DNA of 64,000 nt from Rhineura floridana (GCF_030035675.1 NC_084485.1:90974838-91038837); one strand, 5' to 3'. Positions 11,484 to 24,150 are shown, counted from the stretch's first letter. Numbers and translations are program-made. The notes: a model not told the origin generated them from the letters alone.

Positions 11484-12837
11484 ATTCACTAATAGGCAAA
11501 AAACCTTGCTGTTTAAGAACATACCTATAGCCCACAGCTATTCCATCAAACTTTAAAAAGCAGGGAAATTGGGCAGCTATAGTGAATGCACCAGGGGAGT
11601 AGGAGACCTGAACTCCTCTCTGAGATATTGTACTGCCCTACAAATTGGTCAAAATGCAAACACCATTTGGGTTGGTCTTTCACAATCCAATCCACTTCCT
11701 CTGTAGCTTGGAAGAATTTGGTAACATGTGCCTCTGAGCATATGGTGAGTGGTGGCAACACTTGCCATCTCCAAAGATAGAGAATTATATATTTGTATGT
11801 TTGCTGGTGTTCTTCTTACTTTGCTTCTTTCCTGTGTTATTAATGTTTCTACAGAGAATCTACACTAGAAAAATTTATTTCCCTCATTATTCATCCCAGA
11901 AATCTGTGTCAAATTTATTTTTATTAATTTCAAAGCCTTTTTATTGGTCAGTGTCATATGATGGTGAAGACAGCCTTTTGTGTTTCAAATTGGAGGTTAT
12001 GTTCTATTTCTATTTTGGGTGCATTAACAGTGGAATTTGGACCTGCAGTTTGATGAAAAATCAGACTGATTCCAGTATGTTGCTACTTCAGCAATGACTC
12101 TAGCTGTTGGAAAAAAGAGGAGGCATATTTTCAGCCTGCTATGTTTAAACCACTTCATTTAAGGCAAGGTGGGCACAGTCAATTAAAAACATAGAGCACA
12201 CCTAGCATTTTGCTAGAATATATTTCACCTACCACTGTTTTATCTCGTGCAAATTGAGACACTCCTGAGGTCCACTGGAGACTATTCTGCAGAAGTAAGT
12301 GCCATTATTCCACAATTATATTTGGAGTTTTTTTAGTATAAATTTTGCAAAGAGTTGCTGTACTTCACATATTCACAGAAATAGAAACAAAAGAAAATGA
12401 TTTCCTATAGGAAACTTCACTAAAATTGCAAAGGAAATCAGACATATTCACAGTGACCATCTGAACTATATCAACTGTCTTAATAATGTTGCTTCCTCCC
12501 TGCTAAAACAAGATCAGCACAGCACATGTCTTCTTTCTATTATTTGGGCTGATTGCAGGTGTTGCCACCACTCACCATATGCTCAGAGGCACATGTTACC
12601 AAATTCTTCCAAGCTACAGAGGAAGTGGATTGGACTGTGAAAGACCAACCCAAATGGTGTTTGCATTTTGACCAATTTGTAGGGCAGTACAATATCTCAG
12701 AGAGGAGTTCAGGTCTCCTGCTCCCCTGGTGCATTTTACTATAGCTGCCCAATTTCCCTGCTTTTTAAAGTTTGATAGAATAGCTGTGGGCTATAGGTAT
12801 GTTCTTAAACTGCAAGGGTTTTTGCCTATTAGTGAAT
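11484..12837. repeat. Inverted-repeat segment of composite repeat, copy A
   Basis: Left arm 11484-11765 and right arm 12555-12837 are reverse complements over about 280 bp, with outer ends ATTCACTAATAGGC and GCCTATTAGTGAAT. The 790 bp loop holds no convincing gene. A related segment lies at 57480-62100 (copy B), where the loop runs in the opposite direction. The CACTA letters near the end recall CACTA/Chapaev termini, but no target duplication supports this. Confidence 0.85.
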
Positions 12838-12894
12838 TTCCCTGCTTTTTAATCCGGGAGGTAAGAAATGGGATCCTGTGCAAGTTTGCTGAGA

Positions 12895-13260
12895 ATGGAT
12901 GGATCCTTTGCATGCTTATTGAGTTCAATGGGATTTACTCCCCTGCAATCTTGGTTAGGATTGGAAACACTGACCATGGGGGGGGGAGGAGTGGGGGGAG
13001 TGGGAAGGAGCATATTGGAGGGGGGCAAAGGAAAGTGGAGGGGAAGGGCAGGTTTGATCATTTGCATGCTTATAGAGTTCAATGGTATTTACTTCTGTGC
13101 AATCATGTTTAAGATAGGTAAAACTGACCATGGAGAGGAGGAAGGGGAGGAGGGGGAAAGGGAAGGGGGAAGAGGAGGGGATAGGAGGAAGGAAAAGGGA
13201 AGGTGGGTTTGATCGTTTGCATATTTTTTGAGTTCAGTGGGATTTATTTCTATGCAGTCA
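12895..13260. repeat. Purine-rich tandem array, copy A (about 3 units)
   Basis: Units of about 155 bp alternate a conserved block (TTGCATGCTTATTGAGTTCA through a GACCATGG motif) with a tract of almost pure G and A. The conserved block recurs near 12903, 13062 and 13215. Related to the longer array at 62165-63110. Confidence 0.85.
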
Positions 13261-13265
13261 TGTTT

Positions 13266-13475
13266 GAAAATGAAAATGGACTGCCTTCAAGTCAATCCCC
13301 ACCTATTGCGACCCTTTGAATAGGGTTTTCATGGTAAACGGTATCCAGAGGTGATTTCACCATTGCCTTCCTCTGAGGCTGAGGCAGTGACTGGCCCAAG
13401 GTCACCCAGTCAGCTTCATGGCTGTGTGGGGATTCGAACCCTGATCTCCCAGGTCGTAGTCCAACACTGACCCAA
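13266..13475 (-). mobile_element. tRNA-derived SINE with BovB-type tail (Sauria SINE-like)
   Basis: Read on the minus strand it begins with a tRNA-like head containing the B-box-like GGGTTCGAATCCCC, then a body with GAGGAAGGCAATGGT, and ends with a tail resembling the BovB 3' end (GACTTGAAGGCAGTCC). It sits at the same site as the SINE at 62668-62858 in copy B of the composite repeat. Confidence 0.85.
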
Positions 13476-13661
13476 GGAAGGGGCAGGGAGTGGGAGGGGA
13501 GGAGATTGAGTGGGTGGGCACTGAGCAGAAGGGAAGCCCCTTTCCTTTCCAAAAGGAAAACATTGTAAACAGAATCATTCTTTTTCAGGCTTTCCCCCAC
13601 CTTTTTATTCTACAGCAGACACATGTAGCCTCCGACCCAAATTTAAACCAAAGCTTTCCCT

Positions 13662-13932
13662 GGCCACATCTACACCAGGCCTTTATTTCACTTTGGACAG
13701 TCATGGCTTCTCTCAAAGAATCCTTGGAAGTGTAGTTAGTGAAGGGTGCGGAGAGTTGCTAGGAGACACCCTGTTCCCCTCACAGACCTTCAATCAGAGT
13801 GGCTGACTGTTAAACCATTCCCTCAGGGGAATAGGAGTCTCTTAGCACCCTTCACAAACTACACTTCCCAGGATTCTTTGAGGGAAGCCATGACTGTCTC
13901 ACATGAAATCAAAGTCTGGTGTGGGTGTGGCC
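13662..13932. mobile_element. Foldback MITE, copy A
   Basis: Inverted ends of about 50 bp: GGCCACATCTACACCAGGCC on the left and the complement of GGCCACACCCACACCAGACT on the right, followed inside by CAGTCATGGCTTC on both arms. A related copy lies at 63334-63616 at the matching place in copy B. Confidence 0.8.
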
Positions 13933-15849
13933 CCCTGATTAGGCAAGCCCAGCAGCTGTGAGGCTTTTAGAACTCTGACAGTTGGTTCTTACTGAGCATG
14001 CTCCGCGTTATCATTGGGTCCCAGCCAAAATTTCTTAAATTAATTAAAAATCAGCCAGGCATTTTTTAAACTTTTAAACTGCAGAAGATGAAGGTCAGAG
14101 TATGGGCAACGTCAGTATTAGGATTGCAGGTACTCTGTGAACATGGCTGATTTTTAATGAATTTCACCAGATTATGAGAACTTTCAGAGAAAAAAGTCTA
14201 AAAGGGTTCTGAGGTTTTTCTCTCTCTTTTTACTCTTTGAACTGTCTATTCTCTCTGACTGTTTTATGTATTGCCATGAAAATTGACAGGGTTGTTAAGC
14301 AAGCGTTTCTGAGTTAGGACTATAAGTTATGTAAGGTTTTGTTTTGAAATGAGCGTATGGGAAGCATCAGAATGGCATGGGGGGTATTTTCCATTTAACA
14401 TTGCGGAATGTGAAAAATCCCTGCTGGCTATAGTATACAGCCACTCTCGTGGCTGTATAATACTCAGAAGTAAGTTTTGTTGTATTTAATTGGGCTTACT
14501 TCTAGGGAAGTGTGTACAGGATAGCAGCCTAGGTTTAGGGTTAGCATTGTGGAAAAGCATGGCGACTGGTTAGCCAGCCAGATGGGCGACTAAGAAATCC
14601 AATAAATAAATAAATAAATGGTTCTTGTGCCTTTAACAGCTGTGCAGCAGAGAGAAATTGAACAGGCCAAGTCTTTTCTAGTAAAGAAATGTATGGGGAA
14701 AGCTTTACTAAGACTACTGTCTAATTTTGTGTTATGCCATGCCCCTGTAGTAGCCATTTTGTGACTGGTGACCCAGAACTCTCAAAATTTGAAATGTGCC
14801 CTCTGGTCCAAAAAGGTTGGCAACCCTTGCCCTAAGGGAACAGAAGGGAGGTGAAGCAGGAAAGAATATTATCTGCTACTATTTTATTTTGCCCTTATTT
14901 CCCATTACATTTTTTCTTAATTTGTAGTAATGATTGACAGCATATATGTCCACAAATGTTACACATCTTATATGTCATACCATCCCTAGTGGCAAACTTC
15001 TGTGTAAGGGGGTTACATAGACTTGGGGAAATTAAGGGTTTGGAAGGAATCAGGAAAGGAACTCCTCCACAGTCACACTAAATGTTGGGAGGAAGTTTGG
15101 ACATATGAGGTAGTGATGAAATGAGCTAGCTTGTATACTAGCTGTCAAAATAAAAGATATCCTGTGACATCACTGTAATAACATTTTGTCATGTTCCTAC
15201 TGAGTCATTGGAGATGATATGGGTATTGGGAATGGCTGAGAAAGGGAAGTGTATAGCAGCAAGCAGCAGAAAGCTGAATTCCTCTGTTTAAATCAAAGAA
15301 GCATGCCTGGCCTGTAAGGTCATATAAATATCATGCTTTGTCACATGATCTGCTGTGGTCAAGCATGTTAGTGTTCGGCACACTTTCTGATTAGTTTCTT
15401 GCTGCTCCCTCTGTTGGCCATAATTAGGGCCACATCACACTATGTGATGGCTCAGGTACACCTGTGGACCTGCGCCTGGAAGCCAAGACCACTACAGCTT
15501 ACTAGGATGTGTCACCAAGCAATTGGGGATGTGCATTTATCCTTCCCACTTTCATAAATGCCACAAGCAATGCCAGTGTATACGAACTGCTGTGTGAAAT
15601 AGCTCTCAGTCATGGCAAAGAGGCTGAATCCATTGTTAGAACTATGCTTGAAAACGCTGTGAGCAACAGAGAAATCTGTTTTGTTGTTGTTTTTGATGCT
15701 GCTGCAACCACTTTGATTTTGGTGTATATCTGAAAGTTGAATTCATATTGCATGTTTTAATTTGAGTCTTTAAATACTTTTCCTTTATAACTACAACATT
15801 CCATTATAACTATTTTTAAATCCAGTAACATAGTGAATATCTTAGCTTC

Positions 15850-16160
15850 TACTGGGCTAAGTTCAAGGTTCTGGTTTTGGTGTACAAAGCCCTATACAGG
15901 ATACTTGAAAGATTGTCATACCCCTTATATACCCAGCTGATCACTGCACTCTGCAGATGAGGGCCTCCTGCAGATACCATTTTGGTGCTATATCCATGTC
16001 CAGGTTGGACTTGCAAGCTTAATTTGCTGGCAAGACCCTCCTCTAATACATATTATTTATTTATTAAAATATTTATAGGCCACAATTTTATAGAGTACAT
16101 CAAGGCAGCTCACAGCATACAAAAGCATAATTTTTTTAAAAAAACAATAAAAATATCATT
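15850..16160 (+). mobile_element. L2/CR1-type LINE C-terminal fragment, decayed
   Basis: A stretch translating to KVLVLVYKALYRILERLSYP resembles the C-terminal region of L2/CR1 elements. It is followed by an inverted LINE-tail-like sequence (ATTTATTTATTAAAATATTTA). Boundaries are uncertain. Confidence 0.5.
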
Positions 16161-16392
16161 AAAACAGTAATAAAAGCATCAGTAATACTGTATTGGCTGG
16201 GGGGAATCATATTAAAGTCACTGCTTTTGAGTACAGCTTCAAAGTTTGTTGTTTTAACCAATTTTTGTGTGTTTGTGTTTTACAAGCACTAATTGTGATC
16301 CACCCCCAGTAGCACAATGTCTCGTCCCCAAGTGAGAAGTCGGGGGTGGGGGCTTGAGAAGGGAACTTGTCACAGCTTTTTGTCCTCTAATA

Positions 16393-18379
16393 CAATGATT
16401 CCCAACCTTTATGATTATGGGACCCCCTTTGTAAGCTCAAAAAAATTTCTGAACCCCCCCCTCACGCTAATTGTAATTTAATTGAAAAAATGGTACATGG
16501 CAAAATCACATCTCCAAATAAACCTTTCCATAAAAAGCTCCCTGCAGACAGGGAGGTGTTGCTTTCTTTTCTTAATGCAAAGGTCCAATGAAACTGGTAT
16601 TCCCCCCCCCCTGACAGTCTGAAGATGTACAGTCCTTTCTCCCAACACCAGTGCGTGACAGTGTTGGACTAAGATCCAGGTTCAAATCCCCACCCAGCCA
16701 TGAAGCACAGTGGGTGACCTTGGACCAGGCACAGTCTGTCAGCCTGACCTTTTCTCCAGGGTTGATAGGAGGATAAAATGGAAAGGGGGGGAACCATATG
16801 CATCATCTTGAGCAACTTAGAGAAAAGGTGGGATATAAATGCTACAATAAATAAATAAATACATTTCAGATGCAGTATGTGGACCCCAGCCTCGGCCAAC
16901 CTGCTGAGCTTTTTAAAAATCATCATCAAGAAGCAGCAATGTGGTAGTGGTGGAGATGCTAGATTGTGAAGACAAAAGGGTAGATACTCTGAGGAGGGGG
17001 GGTCAGTGCTTTCACCTCTGTACCTATCTTCCCTCTTTATGACTTCCTAGCACTTTTGATTTTCAGTTTTGCCTTTTCCTGATTCATCCTACATTTGCTG
17101 AGCCTCCTTCTTCAGACTTTCTTAAGTTTTCTACTGTGATTTTGTTCTTATGTTCAGTTCTGAAGTGGTAGAAATGGCGTGTACTCCTTCAGATGGTATG
17201 TGGCAAAATCACATCTCCATATGTCCCTTTCCATTAAAAGCTCCCTGCAGACAGAAACCCAGAATCATGAATTGCATTAGAAACTCCCTGATGTGCTAAT
17301 CTTCTATCTGCAGGGAGGTGTTGCTTTCTTTTCTTAATGCAAGGGTCCAAACAATTTGGTATCCCCCTCCCCACCTACACATACAGTTTGAAGATGTAAA
17401 GTCCTGTCTCCCAACACCAGTGGGTGACAGTGTTGAGCTGCTGAGCTTTTTTTTTTTTTTTTAAAGAAACAGCAATGTGGTGGTTATGGGGATGCTAGAT
17501 TGTGCACTGCAGACAATAGGGTGGATGGAGTAAGTTAGGCGGTTAGTGCTTTTAGGCCTTGGAATGATCATCAGAACTGATAACTTAGTTAGCATGCATT
17601 TGGGGAATGAGAGCGGAACAGAAGAAAGATCAGTGCACGCACGCACATAAACACACCTGCCCCTCCTGCAAGCATCTGCAGGCGTGCATGCATTGAGGCA
17701 TGTGGGAGGGGGGAAGCCCTCAACTGCCACAGCATCTTGGAGAGAGAGATTGGGAGGGACTGAGTGTAGGTGGAAGAAAGGGGGGGCGCTCACACACACA
17801 CTTAGCCTCAGAGATGGGGGGTGCGAGCAACTCCTGGTCATTCTCACTCCTCCTTGGCTCTGTCTGGGCGGCCTCGCAAATAATAATTTTTAAAAGGAGG
17901 TGGCAGCAAAGCAGGAGCCAAGAAAGGCAGGCAGACCTGCTGTCAGAAAGGAAGGGGGAAAGCAGTTTTCCTTGTAGCCTTGCTTCTTTTTGCTTCACGA
18001 ATAGCCTCTCCTCTCGTTCTGCGCAAGAGTGTCATCAGCAGCTGTAGTGTGAGGAGACAGGAGATGGCGATACTAATCCCCTCTTCTTCCTGGTAGCTCC
18101 ATCCTCAGTCTACTTCGGCGTCTGCCATCTGTTTTATAGGCAGACACCTGCCCTCGGGCACGCCTGAAAGATGCTCTGGCACTTCAGCAAAAGTCTTCCC
18201 TCTCATTTGGAGCAAGGGGGAGATGTTATCTTCAGCGGCAGTGGGGAGCAGACAGCATTCAGGGAGTGAAGATTTTTTTAAAAAAATTAATAAATAATTC
18301 TTTTCTTTACTGTTCATGGCCCCCTTGGTTTAGTTCACGGCCCCCTTGGGGGTCATGGCCCCCAGGTTGGGAGCCACTG
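16393..18379. mobile_element. Non-autonomous hAT element (1987 bp)
   Basis: Ends CAATGATTCCCAACCTTT and the complement of CAGTGGCTCCCAACCTGG, flanked by perfect 8 bp duplications CTCTAATA (16385-16392 and 18380-18387). Inside, a segment starting CATGGCAAAATCACATCTCC (about 16495) is repeated at about 17198 (TGTGGCAAAATCACATCTCC), so part of the element is duplicated in direct orientation. The first copy contains a SINE. No transposase is visible. Confidence 0.92.
16650..16860 (+). mobile_element. tRNA-derived SINE inside the hAT element
   Basis: Has a B-box-like GGTTCAAATCCCC and the body CCCAGCCATGAAGCACAGTGG, then a LINE-type tail ending in AATAAATAAATAAAT. The second copy of the surrounding hAT segment near 17425-17450 lacks it and shows roughly how the site looked before insertion. 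Confidence 0.75.
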
Positions 18380-18867
18380 CTCTAATATATATTGTGGAAG
18401 ACAAAAACCTTGAAATAAATAAATAGAAAAAGCTAAAAAGAGGAAAGGTTACCAAAATGAGGTATCCTTGCAAGTGTTGCTATTTATTTGAAAGATTTAC
18501 ATGAGACGTCATTCCTTTGTGTGATGCTGTAGGAGAACATTCTTCTCATATGGCAATATGGTGCTGCTGTGTAGTGTGTCTTTCATCACTAGTGATGTCA
18601 CACATACTATCCAGTAGGATGCTCATTATACTAGTGCAACTGTATACCAATCTTTGCTTCTAATTGTAATAGACATTCTAGCCTGGGAGAATAATATTGT
18701 TTTGCTTGTGGAAGCACATTTTTCTACCCAAGTAACATGATATGATTTTATCAGGTTGTGCTGTGGATGGTGCAGCAGCTAGACTTTAGTTTTAACTCTT
18801 ACTGCAGTACACACGTGAATGGATTACATCATTTTGACTACAGTCCAGTATCCACTTTCCTGGAAAT

Positions 18868-19432
18868 CAGGGCCAGCGCCACAGGGTGGCCAGGTTGGGC
18901 CCTGGCTGAGGGCCCCTGCAGCCCAGAGCGGCCTCTGAAGGGCCCCTCCTTAGGGTGTGGGGGTAGCACTCCCCTTCTGCGATCCTCGGCAGGGTCAACT
19001 CCCGACCCTGCCACAGATTGCAGAGACGGAGCTCCCAGCTCCCACCCCTACAGACCCCATGGACCTGTGGCACCCACCCACTCCATCTACCTCTCCTCCC
19101 TTTTGTGAATGCCCTGTGCACGTAACTGCCATCAACCAATATGGCAGCAGAGGTTTCTCTAAGGGGCTAATGCCCCTACCGCCATCTTGATTAATGGCAG
19201 GCATGTGCATACATGCAGCTTAGCGCACATGCATGCCATCAGTGAAGATGGCGGCGGGAGTATCAGCCCCTTAGAGAAGCCGATGGCAGCAACCTGCACG
19301 CCCAATGCGCAGGGCATTCACAGAAAGAGAGAAGAGGTAGGTGGAGTGGTCCTGCACAGTTGGGGGGCTGGGAGCAGGAGGCCCAGGGCAGGCTGGCACC
19401 CAAAGGCCCAGTCATGCCTGGCCCTGGCCCTG
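18868..19432. mobile_element. Short hAT-like element (565 bp)
   Basis: Ends CAGGGCCAGCGCCA and TGGCCCTGGCCCTG are inverted. The flanks CTGGAAAT (18860-18867) and CTGGTAAT (19433-19440) match at 7 of 8 bases. The GC-rich body contains two ATGGCGGC-like blocks in CCATCTTGATTAATGG/GTGAAGATGGCGGC contexts. Open frames here are composition artefacts. Confidence 0.85.
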
Positions 19433-19440
19433 CTGGTAAT

Positions 19441-22400
19441 AAGCCCTATTTAATTCAGTTCAAAGCGTTCTGATGTCATAAAAGTTCAATTTCTGCTGTT
19501 CTAGCTCAATAACTTCATGGCTTAGTAATGGGAAAAGTCACATTCCAGTGAATTTGATTGGACCCTTTATTTTTATACATAAAGTCCTCTCTCTCTTACC
19601 AGCTGAAAATAAGGGTTTGGGCCTGTTCTTAAAAGGAAGTTTCAGAGCCTTATATAAAATTGCCCTTATCTATTAACAATTTTCAGAGTAATGTAGCAGC
19701 GGTGAAAGATCCCTGTTAAAGTCTATTTTTTTCTTGAAGGTGGAGTTCCACAGGAAAGGTGTAAGAATTATGACACAATAAAGGAAGGAAATAGTGGAGT
19801 CATGTTGGCCATCTTTGCTTAATATAGGAATTACTCTTCGCAGCATATTTGGGACTCTGCTGTGTTACTTTCTCTTCTCAAGATTGTCATTTATCACATT
19901 GTAGGTTTGTTTCCAAAAATATAGCGTTTGACAAATAGTGGAATGCTGGAAAAGGTGAGGCTTGGATGGGGGAGTAGGAGCTGTTTTGTCTTATTTTGTT
20001 TTCAAAATGCTTAGGGCACATTGTGTTTTTAAAATGAATCAGTTTTGATATTTCACTTACAAAATTTGAATCCATGTAATTGTTCAGCAAATGATATATA
20101 CTAATTTAAAATGTATTTCTGTTCTAGCGAAAATACAGCTGTATGTGAAACAATGCTTAATTTTGAGTCTCTAGTTCAACTGTATTTGTGCATGGAAGGT
20201 GGAATGCAGCAACCTCTGTGCATGCAGAGACCGTCCATGTGCCAGGTTTGCACACTGCCTTTATCTTCATTCAGTCCCTGAAGGCTGTGTGTGCATAAAA
20301 CCTATTCTATATAATTGCCACTCCACTCTTTTCAAAGAAAGGAACTAAACCAAATGTTCTGATTTTAATTTGATTGGTGGGCTCTTCAGATTTCATTGTC
20401 TTTGTCATAATTTTTTTAAGAGGTGCCCAAGTACTTCAAGAAATTTATTTGGTGTCATACTCTTCCCTATTTCCCATAGTCTCATAGGTCAAGGATTAAG
20501 GAAACGGTACCATTTAGAGTCTTTTTAATTAAAAAAAAAACAGTTTAGCATTCTGACCCTCACCTCAAACATGTTTTATTTATTCTATGGATTTATATGC
20601 TGCCCTTCAATTTGAAAATATTTCCAGTATTCCTATCCTATAATAAGACTGCATCCTGTTTTAAAGCTCTAGTGTCCTGATATGCCTATGGTAAAATGAG
20701 GTAAAAACAAAGGTTATTAATGCTTTTATTTTACATGAATATTCCATGTAGGGCTTATTAATCCACATTAATACTGAATTGGTTTAAGAAACCATAGACT
20801 ACATAGCTATTCTATCATAATGTCTTCTTTTTGTTTAGGGGGGAAAGTTATATCGGGACAATGAATTACAGCAGAAGCAGTATGCTGTTGTTTAACTGAA
20901 CTTCTAAAATACTCTTAATATGTTTCAACAAGATGTATGGGCTGAACTCCAGCTTTCATGGAGCAATTATAACCTGGCTAACTACATTCTCCTTGTAGTT
21001 TAATACAGAACAGCTATTCTCAATCACTCTTCTATTTAAGCTATCTTAAATGATAGCTGCCAAATTACAGACTTGTACCGTGCCAAAATGCCTGGGCAAG
21101 ATAGCTGGTGAAGACTCTAGTTGCCAAACTACATCTGTCAGAGTCATGTTGGAACTATAGGATTACTGTGGGGTAAGTGGATCCACACAGTTGTACCGTC
21201 AGGGCAGAAGTCCAGGGTCCCACTCAGGAGAATGAGCAGGAAAGCCACAAATGCATCAGGGCAAGCTTCACATTACTTCACTTTTTGAAGTAATACACAT
21301 TACCTCCTAAATTGGGGAGGGGGGATGATAAGACTAGAGCCAAAAATTTCCTAATTCTACTGCTATATTGTTATTGAATTTCAGGTGCATTACTTTCTTG
21401 TTTCAGCAGGCATTTTAAGGTAGTGTTCAGTTTTATAATAAATGTTTATTGTATTATTTTCTGTATGATTTGTTTTTATATACACCACTTAGAAATGGTA
21501 ATTTCAGTGGTATATAGATGAGTTAAATAGATAAATATCCAAAATAAAACTAGCAACAATTTATTTACTTGTTTTGTTTATTCAGGCCTTTAGATAGTGA
21601 TTGACAATAGAGCCAGTGTTAAGCACCCTATGGTCTGTTTAGTTGTTTTTTGCTGCTCTTTTAAATAATTTAAATAATTTTTACGATTGTGTGTTTTAAA
21701 GATTTTATGTTGCATATTTCATTATTGTGAGCTGCCCTGTGCTCCTAAGGGATGAAGGGCAGGGCAACGTTTTTATAACTAAAAAATACATAAATTAGAT
21801 GAACTAGTTTTTGGTTTGTGATTAATAGCCCCATTGCGTTCATACTCTAGCAGCTTTAATATAAAAGCATCGTTTGAAATATGTGGTATAGCTCTCATAA
21901 CCAGGATAACCTAGCTCTTTTTATACACATACAAAAGGTCACTATATTGGCTAGCCTTAATGAGTAGCTCCCTGCCAACATTTTATGAGCACAAAGGAAT
22001 GTAAAGAGATATAAAGAGTGCTATGTACAATGCACTGCCGGATGCTACTGCTGTTTACAAAAAAGAACAAGAGTCACATCCTCACGCAGATAGCTCCCTC
22101 TTGCATCTCTCTGGATCAGTTGGTGCAAATGTAAAACCACCAGGGGATGGGGGAGGCAGGAATTTGCCATGGGGAGGAGTCGATTGTGAATGTTCCTAAG
22201 GTCGATTTTCAATATGCAAGCTGTGGTTTTCAGGGAACCAGCATCACACCTGTGCTAGGCCTGACTAGCCAGCATAGCAGTATTGATATATTGTCCTACA
22301 TTTGGGTTTTAATGCTATGAGTTATTAATTGAAATGCATTTTCATCTTTCATTGCAGTGACCTATTTAGATCTTGTCAAATACTGCGTCTGAAACATGGC

Positions 22401-22659
22401 CTGACACTTTGCTTCTGCCTCCAAGCTGATGTTGCATATGGTGGCAGTTGCAACTTACAGCTTTCTCTCATGTTACTTATTGCAGGTATGAGATGACTTG
22501 CTCAAGTTACTTCCATATCTCTGGGTATGTTTGTTTTGAGAACTGGATAACTCTGGATTTCTTTTGAGACTTTCTGGATCTGTCTGCATACAGTCTATGT
22601 ATACAGTATACAAGAGTTGCAGAAGTGATTTTTGACAGTCAACCCATATGTGAAAAAAA
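19441..22659. other. Intronic stretch with LINE-tail remnants
   Basis: No exon is supported. Likely L2/CR1 tail remnants lie at 20575-20640 (minus), 21430-21535 (plus, GGTATATAGATGAGTTAAAT) and 21690-21790 (plus, GAGCTGCCCTGTGCTCC). The remainder shows nothing recognisable. Confidence 0.45.
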
Positions 22660-23649
22660 ATAGGAAGTAGGGTTGCCAGGTCAGAAGCATCCCAAACCCT
22701 GAGATTTTAGGAGCATGCCCTAGTGATGTCATAGGCAGTGTGCCTTAGTGGTGTCATAGGGGCAAGCCCTAGTGATGTCATTAAGCATGACACATTAAGC
22801 ATCAACCATAGTTGCTTGGAGCATACCACTTAACCCGCAAAAAATATCTGATTGGAAATTAAGATAGAAATCTAATGAGGGTGTTTCCAGGTCCAGCTGA
22901 AATGATGGGATTACTCCTTACCTGGTTAGAGAGCCTGAGTAAGGAACATTTAATCTAGCCTACTTGCTTCTGGCAGGAAGGGTTTAAGTGCCCTCAGGCC
23001 AGGCCAGTCACCAGAAGGATTGTGCTGTTGGTAAGGCTTGGCTAGGGACCCTCTGCAACAATATCTATAACAAAGCAGGGCTGGCAACCTCCTGCCTGGA
23101 ATGCCCTGCTTGCCTTTTAACATGGCTGTTCCAAACATCTTTACAGACTTGACCCTTCACTGCAGTGAGAGGTTTGAGAAATGAGTAAGAGTTAAGATTC
23201 TCTACTCTTTCCTGCCTACTCTGGGAGAAAACACACATGGTTTGGTCTACCTTCACAGGCAGTAGCTTGGGAACAACAGGCATTGAAGCCACACTTCCCA
23301 GTACATGAATTCTCTTTTTGCATTATTGGGCAAGAAACAAACCATCATGCAAATAACAAGGTGCATCATCAGTGGGTTTAAGGGGTTGAGCTGACCACAT
23401 GGAACCCCTGTTGTTGTTTCTATGGATATAAGGAAGTAAGGTCAGAGGTAAATGAAATGCAAATAGAAAAAGAAAAACAAAAGACAGTGATGGTTTCCTA
23501 AATGCAATACCATACCAACCACAACAATATTCCTATAGGTAAGGCAGAAAACTCAGCATCCCACAACCAGTCAGGATTCCTAACCAAAAACCAAAACTAA
23601 AAAATCCTGGCAGCCAGTCAGCCAAGGTCACAGAAATCACTGTGCAGCA

Positions 23650-24150
23650 CAAACTCACCCGGGGGCTGCAGTTAGTGCAGAATGCTGTGGCACGATTGCT
23701 GATATGACAGACCCTATCAGCACATAATACCTCTGCTCTGAAATCTACACTGGTTGTTGATTTGCTACCAAGCCAAGTTCAAGTTGTGCTTTCCATGTTA
23801 CAGGTTCCACATAGTACTTGTTCTGCTCTTGTAAGAAACCAATCCATTAGTGTGGCAGTACCTATGCTTTAGAATTCCCTGTTGATTGACATTAGGCAGG
23901 CACCTTCATTGTACTCATTTTGGCACCTGCTAAAAACATTTTTGTTTAGGCAAGCCTATCCAGGCATGTAGAATCTATTGTTTTTTATCTGTTTTTAACT
24001 CATTGTTGGTTTTATTATTTTGAATGTTTTTAAACACCTATCTTTAACTGTTTTTGCCAATAATTTTGTTTTAATTCTTACTATAAATCGCTTTGAGGGT
24101 TGTTTTACAATAAAGTGGTATATAAATGTTGTAAATAAAATACATAATTA
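23650..24150 (+). mobile_element. L2/CR1-type LINE 3' end
   Basis: Begins with GGGGGCTGCAGTTAGTGCAG, the usual nucleotide signature of the end of L2/CR1 ORF2 (LQLVQNAVARLL). It continues through a decayed C-terminus to a 3' UTR with AATCGCTTTGAGGG and GTATATAAATGTTGTAAATA. Confidence 0.7.

Larger units (their letters stand above)
10863..14829. mobile_element. hAT-like element carrying nested repeats (3967 bp)
   Basis: Flanked by perfect 8 bp duplications CCCTAAGG at 10855-10862 and 14830-14837. Left end TGGGGGTCACCAACC. Right end GGTTGGCAACCCTTG, inside the longer CCAAAAAGGTTGGCAACCC typical of a hAT family. Between the ends lie an inverted-repeat segment (11484-12837), a purine-rich array, a SINE, a foldback element, a short tail of AATAAATAAATA (about 14600) and a short repeat at 14455. 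No transposase is seen, so it was moved in trans or has lost its coding part. Confidence 0.85.

Noticed and set aside
11484-11500. CACTA/Chapaev-type transposon terminus
   Set aside because: The letters CACTAA occur near the end, but the similarity extends beyond them (ATTCACTAAT), and no 2-4 bp target duplication is seen.
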